A stretch of 64,000 nt of DNA from Pachyseris speciosa (Eukaryota; Cnidaria; Anthozoa; Scleractinia; Pachyseridae), in NCBI GenBank assembly GCA_016490735.1, contig JAEMWC010000024.1, positions 361,001-425,000 on the forward strand. The letters are read 5' to 3'. The position numbers and the translations under genes are program-made. This document shows positions 37,091 to 45,032 of the stretch, piece by piece; position 1 is the stretch's first letter; each line of letters starts with the position of its first letter. The notes below the pieces were generated by a model that had not been told where the DNA came from, searched no databases, and saw nothing but the letters and a program-made list of their open reading frames with translations.

Positions 37091-38890
37091 GCGACCACTC
37101 AAAATTTGGTGGTCGCTTGCGGGAGGTAGTAGTTTTCGAGAGCTTAGACCATATGGGGTCAAAATTTTGCCTCATTAACATATGGTAACCACAGAGACTT
37201 ACCCCATGCACGCATGTAACCCATTTTTCCCATAATGCACATTGTTTGCCCCCCAAAATTTTGCATAATCATTGTTTTCAATTTCTTTTGGGACGATTGT
37301 AAGTCCCAAGAGCAATGGAAGACAATGCTTATTATGGGAGATGTGGAATTGGAGAATTACGAGTATTATGGTTCGCTTCTGTACTGACTTAACCTAATAA
37401 GGCGAACGGAACAAGTCTCAAGCCCTGGCCAAACTATCGAACAAAGTTGGATTCAACATTCCAACTTTGCTTGATCCAACATTGTTCGACCGTTTGGCTG
37501 TCCATGTTGGATGATGTTCTCCAACAATTTTTGCTCGATCAAATGTTGGATAGAGTTTGCTTTTGATCAAACATTTCGCCCAACAATTCTGCTCGACGAA
37601 AAAATGTTGCAGTGTTTCGCCGCTCTTCCAACAAAGTTGTATCCTGGAACGAGTCACGTTCGCCCTGCTAGCCAAAAAATAATCGCCATTTTGTTGTTCT
37701 GTTTGCAGATGTACGGTTCAATAACGTTTAAATTTTCTGCAAACTGATCCGGGATCATTCTGATCATCTCCGCGCGTGTATCTTGCAATGATAATTGTAG
37801 AGCGGTATGGAACATACCCTTTTCAGCTTGTTCTCTTAACCATTCCATGGATTTTCCTCGCTTGACAACGTCAGTTACGTCCTCGAACAGCTCTGGTAGC
37901 ATAAACATTACATCTAACGCTATATGAGCGCTTTTCGTTTCCGTTTTAGCGCCATGCTTTCAATTAAATTTAGCGCCAACTTGTACCGGTAGCTTATGTT
38001 GGATAGTGTTTTGCCACTATCTCAACGTTTACATCCATTGGATCTAACTTTGTTCGATAGTTTTGCCAGGGCTTCACGATAGTTTAATACAAATTGAATC
38101 TTTAATGTTGTCACTTAAACGTTACAGGGAACTGAACAAAGGATTGGATGATTATATTACTGGCGATTTACATGTTGACAAGCGTAAAAAAAAAACACTA
38201 GACCTAGACCTCAGAAGAGCCCATACTTTTTGAGTTGGTTGGTCGTACGATCGCGCGAGGTGTTCAAGTGAAACGTCTGGAGAGATCGTGTGTAGCCCCG
38301 CTTTAGTTGTAGTTTAAGACACTGTACGTTAACAAATGAACAAAGAAACGTCTACTAAAGCTAAGGCGTTGTCTTGAACTGTTTATTGATGATTACCATA
38401 TTTACACGTATGCCAGTGTTATAATCACTAGACCCAGTGCGACACCTCAACACACTCAGTGACTTTGTTAGAGACCGCGAGTGTCACTTACGTTGTGTAT
38501 TTTAATGACTGATAAAGTACAGTGTATGTGCACTTTTTCTTTAAATTCTTAAATTTTTTATTCAAGTGAAAAGTCAATTTCGAGGAAAAAATCCGGTACT
38601 TCAGATTGAGAAATTTCCATACCTTACAATACCCAGGAATGTGATAATGTTACAACACCTTATTATCCAATTTTCGTTGTATTATCCGTCACGTGGTCGC
38701 TTACGGGTGGTTAAAAACAATAGAAATTTCAAACTTTAACCTTTAAAAGTGGTCGCGGTCGCTTATGAGAGGTAGTCGCTTACAAGGGGTTCCAAATATA
38801 GTGATTTGACTTGGGAACTTTTGGGATTTTGGAAAACTGGTCGCTGAGGAGAGGTGGTCGCTTACGAGAGGTGATCGCAACCGGAGGTTC
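37091..38890. mobile_element. CGAACCTCCGG inverted-repeat element, composite
   Basis: Left CGAACTTCCGGTAAGCGACCAC and right (reverse complement) CGAACCTCCGGTTGCGATCAC, both followed by repeated GGTCGCTTACG units, bracket ~1.8 kb that includes the Harbinger-derived insert at 37421-38073. Ends are inferred from the inverted repeat; no clear target duplication was found. Confidence 0.5.
37421..38073 (-). mobile_element. Harbinger-derived element with transposase fragment
   Basis: Inverted termini AGCCCTGGCCAAACTATCG (left) and AGCCCTGGCAAAACTATCG (right, reverse complement) with a 3-bp duplication TCA (37418-37420, 38074-38076). A minus-strand open frame (37654-37908) reads WLREQAEKGMFHTALQLSL, then DQFAENLNVIEPYI, which resembles the N-terminal W..R...G.(Y/F)H.L...L part of PIF/Harbinger nucleases. 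The DDE catalytic core is absent, so this is a non-autonomous derivative. Confidence 0.6.
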
Positions 38891-39399
38891 GGCTTGCTAA
38901 AAGCTAACTGCCTTCAGAGGATTCTGAGTTTTACCTAGAACTGGTTTTATCATAAAACCATCTTACGTAAATAATGATGTGAAAAGAAACAAAATTCAGT
39001 ATTCCAAACTGACAAATTTACAAGTGGCTCCCTATATGCTCTACAGACGCAAAAATGGAAGTTCTTTCGTTGTCTCTAGTTTCTGGTTTGGTTTAACGTC
39101 AGGAGCTATGAAAACTGAGATACTGGAAGCAAAGAAAATCCAACAATAATGTCTCACTTTTTTTTTAAATTATTTTACCAATGTAACAGAACTATAAATG
39201 AGCCTCTTTGGCTGAGGATGGCAAGCATTGAAATGGATAGCAACTTGAAAAAATTGGGCCAAGTTTTTCAAGAGTCTCCTCTTGTGCTGCGGGAAAAAAA
39301 ATAACCAGATACAAAATATGGTTTGCTTTGCCTTTGACAAAATAGTTTGATATCCTCTTGGTGTTCTTGGGGCATTTTGCCGGTTAACGAGCAATAGTA

Positions 39400-39745
39400 C
39401 TTGAGGGAACTAGGTTTTAATTTTACCTCTAAACATAAAAATCACCATGAGATAGTCTCGTTAATGTCGTTAGGTCACGTCTCGGAGATCAAAAGACAGA
39501 AAAGAGGCAATTTTCGATTCACAGAAATTGCATAATTTGACTTTCATCTTTCTAGCCTGCGTAGCTGGCGGTATTCGGTAGGCGCGCGCTCTTTACTCCG
39601 CGTGCCTACAACTGAACCGTCAGCTACGTCGAAGGGTACTGAAAGTCCGGCCCGACATGACAGATATCGGAGAGAATCTTCAATAAGGGACCGTTATTCT
39701 TTAGGGTGGGAACGGTCTTTTCGAGAGAAAACGCCTCGTACTCCA
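39400..39745 (+). repeat. direct repeat A flanking LINE fragment
   Basis: Diverged copy of 41100-41452 in the same orientation: both read TTTTAATTTTACCTCTAA, AAAAATCACCATGA, AGAGGCAATTTTCGATTCAC, CCGTTATTCTTTAG and GGTCTTTTCGAGAGAAA. The centre carries a hairpin based on GCGTAGCTGGCGGTATT. Confidence 0.65.
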
Positions 39746-39879
39746 TGGGACGCTTTATAATGTTCATTTCAGTTAAGTTTTAGATGTTTTTTTATTTTAT
39801 TTGCACGACCTCACAAGCTGTTAAGCTTTAATTCTTTATCGTGCTAAAATAAAGGTTGTCTGACTGTCTGTCTGATTGA

Positions 39880-40800
39880 GCAACAAGCGGAAACCCTGGA
39901 GATTTATATGGTCCAAACGAAGGCGATGCAATATTTTTGATGGCGATTTTAACTTAGTACTTGACGTTGAAAAATACAAAAAGGGCGGCCTCGCCAGAAC
40001 TCTTTAAAAGTCATTAGAGGTCACTAAAGCCTTCTGCGAAGACTTAGATCTAATTGATGAGTGGAGGGTGGTACATCCCGATCTCTCCAGATTCACGTGG
40101 CAACAAAGAAGGCCTGGTGATCGAGGTTCACTACAAATGTTTTTTCTCGTTAGTCAGCGCACTTTTTGTAACATCAATGGAGCTGACATCATACCAGGAT
40201 ATAAAACGGTCCTTTCCATTATCTCCTTGTATTTTTCTGTACATTCCAATGTTAGAGGCCGAAGGTTCTGGAAACTTAACACGTCTTTTTTAAAAGAGAC
40301 CGAAAGCCAGATTAAATCAACCATATAGAAAACTGAGGAAGAATATGCAAACGACGATTCTGCTGATCACAGCTTGCTATGGGAAATGATCAAACTGAAA
40401 GTGTGAGAGAGATCTATTAATTTTGGCACAAAGAAAAAGAAGAAAATGGCATCAGAGCGAAACGAAATCAAACAGTCAATCGCAATTTTAGAAAAGCGTA
40501 TATCTGACGCTTCAATGGACAACGCTCAAAAACAAAATTGTTGCGTGCAACTAGAAACAAAGAAACAGGAATTAGAAAGAATAGTTGAAGACCACACAAA
40601 AGGTGCGATTTTTGCGATGGAAGTCTCCATTGTATAATGAAGGTAAACACCAAATCTTTTCCAATTCACTTTGCCAGCTCAAAATAGATCAGATAATGTT
40701 TTTGATGTCACAGATAAAGAGATACTAAGCCAATGAGAAACTTTTTATAAGGACCTATATTCTGCCAAAACAGTAAAAGAGATATCACAGCTTTCACCTT
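39880..40800 (+). pseudogene. LINE fragment, L1/Tx1-type endonuclease region, broken
   Basis: In pieces across frames: DGDFNLVLDVEKYKKGG (the GDFN motif of APE-type endonuclease), DLDLIDEWRVVHPDLSRFTW, FFLVSQRTFCNINGADIIPG, FWKLNTSFLKETE, then KMASERNEIKQSIAILEKRI and KQELERIVEDHTKGA, which is the linker towards the reverse transcriptase in L1-clade ORF2. Several stops and frame changes; no reverse transcriptase core. Dead fragment bracketed by the direct repeats at 39400 and 41100. Confidence 0.75.
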
Positions 40801-40843
40801 TCCGCCGCATCCAAATGTAAAGGTTCTGAATAACGAGAATTGG

Positions 40844-41028
40844 TATATACCACACAAGTGAATAGTGCTTTTCGCGCGCTCTGATTGGTTAACTCGGAGG
40901 TGATTAGCAAGTACTATTCACCTCCGAGCAGCCGGCACGCAAGATTTTACAATTTCCGACCGCTTGTCGGTATATTGTCACACATAGAGTAACGTTTTGG
41001 TCTACTAATTCAGCTTGTGTGGTATATG
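40844..41028. mobile_element. TATACCACACAAG MITE
   Basis: Ends TATACCACACAAGTGAA and, reverse complemented, ATACCACACAAGCTGAA over ~185 bp. The interior has a GCGCTCTGATTGGTTAA stretch and a CGGAGGTGA/TCACCTCCG pair. No coding. Confidence 0.6.
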
Positions 41029-41099
41029 CTAAAACAGTTATTCACCTCACTGTCGGTGAAAGAGGTAGATATTTACCTCCACTTCGGTGAATAATTGTT

Positions 41100-41452
41100 A
41101 AATAGTACTTGACGAAATTTGCTTTTAATTTTACCTCTAATACATAAAAATCACCATGACATAGCTAAAAACGTCGTTAAGTCACGTTTCAGAGATATAA
41201 AGACTGAAAAGAGGCAATTTTCGATTCACACGTTTGAGAAAAGGAAATTGCATGATCAGCGCCAAATTTGGCCCGCGTAGCTGGCGGTATTGTAGGCGAG
41301 CGCTCCAGCCACTCCGCGTTCCTACAATACCGCCAGCTACGCGTTCTACTGAAAGTCTCCGACATGACGGATGTCGGAGAAAATCTTCAGTGGGACCGTT
41401 ATTCTTTAGAGTAGGAATGGTCTTTTCGAGAGAAAGCGCCTCGTAAAATTTT
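41100..41452 (+). repeat. direct repeat B flanking LINE fragment
   Basis: Partner of 39400-39745. Here the central hairpin is better preserved: GCGTAGCTGGCGGTATTGTAGG pairs with its complement at 41320-41342. Confidence 0.65.
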
Positions 41453-41507
41453 AGCCACATTTTACGAGTCTTCTGCAAGTCTCGAAACCGTCTCGATGGC
41501 CCTCAAA

Positions 41508-41976
41508 GGGAATCTCCACTCTTACAACAAATTGAAGCTAAATTGTATGCAATAATTACAAGATTTCAAATTTTGTTTTAAAACGTGGATATAACGTCAA
41601 AAAAAAATGGATATCATCTTCGACTATTTTTGCTTTTAAATTTCCCGGGCGCGGCCAGTTTGGATTTAACGACGTGTAATGGTTGCCCTATTGTTTAACG
41701 CAAAGGATTTTCCGCTTCATTTGCTTCCTTACAATAGCTGCAACCATTACACGTCATCAAATCCAAAATGGCCTCGCCGGGAAATTTGAAAGCGAAAATA
41801 GGCGATAATGATATCGACTATTTTATGTACTTAAATGTTATATCCTAGCCTGCTGTGAGCGATGAGAGGCGGCTGTGTTCGCAGGCTAGTTATATCCACG
41901 TTTCAAAACAAAATTTGGAAGCTAGTAATTATTGCATACAATTTAGCATGAATTTGTTGTAAGAGTGGAGGTTTCC
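41508..41976. mobile_element. 469-bp inverted-repeat element
   Basis: Arms CTCCACTCTTACAACAAATT continuing through TTGTATGCAATAATTAC and AAACGTGGATATAAC (left) are mirrored at the right end over ~85 bp. A second inner pair, AACCATTACACGTCATCAAA and its near complement, makes most of the element foldable. A 43-bp insertion (41846-41888) interrupts the right arm. Confidence 0.7.
41846..41888. mobile_element. 43-bp miniature insertion with 9-bp TSD
   Basis: TAGCCTGC at one end and GCAGGCTA at the other, flanked by a perfect 9-bp repeat GTTATATCC (41837-41845, 41889-41897). Removing it restores the inverted-repeat arm of the host element. The terminal 8 bases equal those of the MULE-like element at 28318. 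Confidence 0.75.
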
Positions 41977-41989
41977 AAGAACTTGCGTA

Positions 41990-42340
41990 CAGACTTGCGT
42001 TGGGTGGCCAAACGGACTCTCAAGTTTCCTCGTAAGTAGACGGAAGTCGAAAAAAAAAATTTCAAGAGTACACATCCTGTATTTCATTGGCTAATAAGTT
42101 GCCGTAACAACGAATGGACGTCACTCAACTTGCGTTAACTTGGGCTGGGTGGCCAAACCGTGAAAAGCATGCGTCGACTTGCATGCAAATTTAATCTTGA
42201 CCAAATTGGTCAGAGTGAGCGCAAGCTAACGCAAGTCAACGCATGTGCATGCAAGTCCTCGCCAAACGGAGTCTCAAATAGACGCAAGTTGAAAACTTGC
42301 GTCTATTTGCGAATACGTTTTGGCTAGGGCTTTAAAGAGC
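41990..42340. repeat. unclassified repeat with CTTGCGT motifs
   Basis: Many copies of ACTTGCGT/ACGCAAGT in both orientations and two GGCCAAAC(C/G) motifs, ending TTTTGGCTAGGGCTTT. Looks like a decayed inverted-repeat element; boundaries are unclear. Confidence 0.35.
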
Positions 42341-42374
42341 CCTGGAGTGATAAAAAGGAAGCCAACCCCTCTCC

Positions 42375-42911
42375 CCCCAGGGGGGAGTACTCCCTTATAT
42401 GGGCTATATAGGCATGTGCGACCCCAAAGGGTATGGTTTATTAGCCGTTTTGGTCTGAAACAGGGTATCGATTTTGTTCATTTTGGTCTGAAATAGGGTA
42501 TGGTTTGTGCACCCTAGTCTTGAATGTTTTTCAGAAGAAGCCACGTCTTTATCATTAGGCGATAAGACCATCAACAAAAGCCCTTCTTTTTTGTATTTTA
42601 ATTGTGTTTACGCCAACCGCGTACGTGAAATAGGTCTGAAACAGGGTATCGAATTTTTGGTCAGGTCTGAAATAGGGTAGGGAAAATTGCAAGGGCGTAC
42701 CTAGGGGAGTCCTGGGGTGCCCGTGATCCCCCCTTCGTAAGCCTTTTTTAAGTAAACAACCTACAATATTCAGGTGGATATCTGGTGAGTACCCTCTTTT
42801 TTACACACTGTGACCCCCCTTTGAAAAATCCTGGCTACGCCCCTGAATTGCAGATTTCAAGAAGCGAGCCACACACGACTAACAAATTTTTCTAGGAGTA
42901 CACCCCTGGGA
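42375..42911. mobile_element. GGGGAGTACTCCC element, copy B, interrupted
   Basis: Reverse-orientation relative of 36088-36490: GGGGGGAGTACTCCC, then GGTCTGAAATAGGGTATGG units and CATCAACAAAAGCCCTTCTT. Interrupted at 42692-42844 by another element. Confidence 0.65.
42692..42844. mobile_element. nested AGGGGCGTAGCCAGG MITE
   Basis: Right end, reverse complemented, reads AGGGGCGTAGCCAGGATT; left end AGGGCGTACCTAGGGG. Flanked by AAATTGCA and GAATTGCA, an 8-bp duplication with one change, as expected for hAT-type insertion. The uninterrupted site is seen in copy A of the host element (GGGAAAATCGCAGATTTTGG when reversed). Confidence 0.75.
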
Positions 42912-43014
42912 ACTAACCAAACAAACAAAGCAAAGCAAAAATACGGTGGTCTCGCCATCTCGACTCATTCGCCATCCGATACTATTACCATTACTATCTA
43001 CTAGCGTTCAATCA

Positions 43015-43375
43015 CGAATGCCGGTCTCTGATTGGCTACGCTATTCGCTATCTATTTATAGTTCACCACTAAATTTTCTCCGATTCTTATTGGTTTAAAC
43101 TGATCATTGTTTAATTATCTGTGCTAGATAGTGAGTAGCGATTGTCAACAAAATGGCACCCGCTTCTTCGCGTTTTCGAAGTGTCTGTGAGGAGAATTTG
43201 GATAATTTAGATGTTTAGTTTTGAACGACTAGTAGATTTATAGTAAAACAATTAGATTATTCGCTCTCGATTTCTATGCGTGATAGCTGATTCGGGCTGC
43301 GCCCTCATCAGCTATCACGCGATAGAAATCGAGAGCGAATAATCTAATTGTTAAATAGAATGAGCCACGCGTCAA
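43015..43375. mobile_element. GTCAACAAAATGGC repeat with 45-bp perfect-arm hairpin
   Basis: Relative of 45637-46087. Contains a ~45-bp-arm hairpin at 43248-43352 (ACAATTAGATTATTCGCTCT paired with its complement, loop about TTCGGGCTGCGCCC). It also carries a short frame starting MAPASSRFRSVCEENLDNL then stop. Confidence 0.6.
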
Positions 43376-43465
43376 CTGATTCCTTTATTTTTTAGATGGG
43401 CCCCCGTTTTGAGGCCAATTCCCCCTCCTCTAACCCACTTCTTGCCTGCATTTAGGTCATTTAGC

Positions 43466-43908
43466 AGGGGCACCCAACGAAAATTCTCGATAGGTATCTG
43501 TTCGATGGAAGGTAATTCGCTTGTGCTCTCGGCATCGATTAAAGAGTGCACTCGGATTTTCGTAGCTAAAACGTGGCCTACAAGATTCGCAATTGGGAAA
43601 TCATAGCCCCTGGGGTTTTCGAAAAGGTCGTAATTGCTGTTTTTGTCAGTCAAAAACGTCAACTAGCATTTTCGGAAAGAAAATGGTTTTGTAGAAAGTT
43701 CGTGGAAAGTTCATTTCGGCTTGCAATTTCTCAAGTAAAGTTTTGTTCCCTAACATTTTCGGACAATTAAAATTTCAGCTAGAGAATCCGAACAGATGAA
43801 CATCTTCTGGCTTATGAAAACATCACTTTAAACAGACTTCAAACACCATAAGGTACTTGAAAATGCCTTTCTACGGCTTTTGGTTGATTTGGCTCGTTGG
43901 GTGCCCCT
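43466..43908. mobile_element. AGGGGCACCCAACGA element, unit 1
   Basis: Begins AGGGGCACCCAACGA and ends TCGTTGGGTGCCCCT, about 443 bp, non-coding. Tandem partner at 43915. Confidence 0.7.
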
Positions 43909-43914
43909 GATTTC

Positions 43915-44355
43915 AGGGGCACCCAATGACAAGTTTCGGTAGATATCTGTTCGGTGGAGGGTAGTTCGCCTTGGGTTTTCGGCGTCGATTAAGGAGTGCA
44001 CTCGGATTTTCGTAACTAAAACGTGGCCTAAAAGATTCGCAATTGGGAAATCATAGCCCCTAAGGTTTTCGGAAAGGTCGTAATTGTTGTTTTTGGCAGT
44101 CAAAAACGTCAGCTAGCATTTTCGGAAAGAAAATAGTTCTCTAGATAGTTCGTGGACAATTCACTTCAGCTTGCATTTCTCAAAGGAAGATTTTGTTACC
44201 TAACATTTTCGGGCTATTAAAATTTCAGCTAGGGAATCCGAACAGATGGACTTCTTCTAGCTAAAGAAAACATCACTTTAAACAGACTTCAAAAACCATA
44301 AAGGCGCTTAAAAATGCCTACAGCTTTAGGTTGATTTGGCTCGTTGGGTGCCCCT
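43915..44355. mobile_element. AGGGGCACCCAACGA element, unit 2
   Basis: About 441 bp, same orientation as unit 1 and closely similar along its length (for example GAGTGCACTCGGATTTTCGT and AAGATTCGCAATTGGGAAAT in both). The units are separated by GATTTC; flanking ATTTAG-type sequence occurs left and right, suggesting a short shared target motif. Confidence 0.7.
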
Positions 44356-44471
44356 GTGATTTAGGGCAAGTCTGCAAGCTGGCTTACAGAACGCCTTCCA
44401 TACAGGGTATTCGCTGTACAGTAGTGGTTAAACAAACTTTCCTCGTAAACACCACAAAATTATTTAATTCT

Positions 44472-44933
44472 TTATTTATTTTGATTCTTGTGGTAGTCGC
44501 AATATTTCTCATCTGGTAGAACACTTTTAATGCACCGTTTCAAACGTTTGTTCCTTCCAAGACATTGCACCATTCCCGAAGCCTTACTGTCACAAAACTG
44601 ATGAATTTTACAGAAGTTGCTTTCTTCCAACACTTTTGATTTACACCTTGTTTCAAACCGATTTAATGCCTGGCAAGTTGCCAAATGAGCCTGTCTTTCC
44701 ATGCTACGAATTCCTCTCTGCAGTTCCCTTTCTTGGTCTTTCGTTCGTCGTTTATTCAGCAGATCCAGGGTTTTCCTTTGCTTTAGTCTAGTAATTTCTT
44801 TGACTTTACCGCCTTTTCTTACACCACGACGTCCTTGAACTCGTTGTTTTACAGTCTTTATGTGAATGTCATCCTTGGAACATTTCTTTTTGTTTGGAAA
44901 TCTGTTTAAATTGGACGACATTTTGTTTCGCAT
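44472..44933 (-). CDS. small basic protein with two Cys3-His modules (zf-C3Hc3H-like)
   Basis: Uninterrupted 153-codon frame, Lys/Arg-rich. After a basic region (KQRVQGRRGVRKGGKVKEI) and RRTKDQERELQRGIRSMERQ come two modules with identical spacing, Cys-x9-Cys-x10-Cys-x2-His: CQALNRFETRCKSKV...FCKIH and CLGRNKRLKRCIKSV...YCDYH. This resembles the zf-C3Hc3H domain of chromatin proteins such as INO80D and KANSL2; assignment is inferred. The frame stays open upstream without an ATG and contains a possible acceptor (TTTTCTCTTTTCAG) just before the chosen start, so a further 5' exon is possible. Head-to-head with TUT1, about 100 bp between start codons. Nuclear role likely from the basic composition. 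Confidence 0.7.
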   Translation of the reverse strand: MRNKMSSNLNRFPNKKKCSKDDIHIKTVKQRVQGRRGVRKGGKVKEITRLKQRKTLDLLNKRRTKDQERELQRGIRSMERQAHLATCQALNRFETRCKSKVLEESNFCKIHQFCDSKASGMVQCLGRNKRLKRCIKSVLPDEKYCDYHKNQNK

Positions 44934-45032
44934 TTCACCAGGCGTTCTGGAAGAGCTGAAAAGAGAAAAGACTGGGCAAAAATGAGTCGGTAAGTACTCT
45001 TTCCCAGAGCCCGCGGTATTTGAAGTGCAAAC
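44934..45032. promoter_or_regulatory. putative bidirectional promoter, zinc-module gene / TUT1
   Basis: 99 bp between divergent start codons, with locally raised GC. ACATGGCGGCC, a YY1-like GATGGCGGC relative, overlaps the TUT1 start codon. Transcript starts are not determinable here and the 5' UTRs may overlap. Confidence 0.5.
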
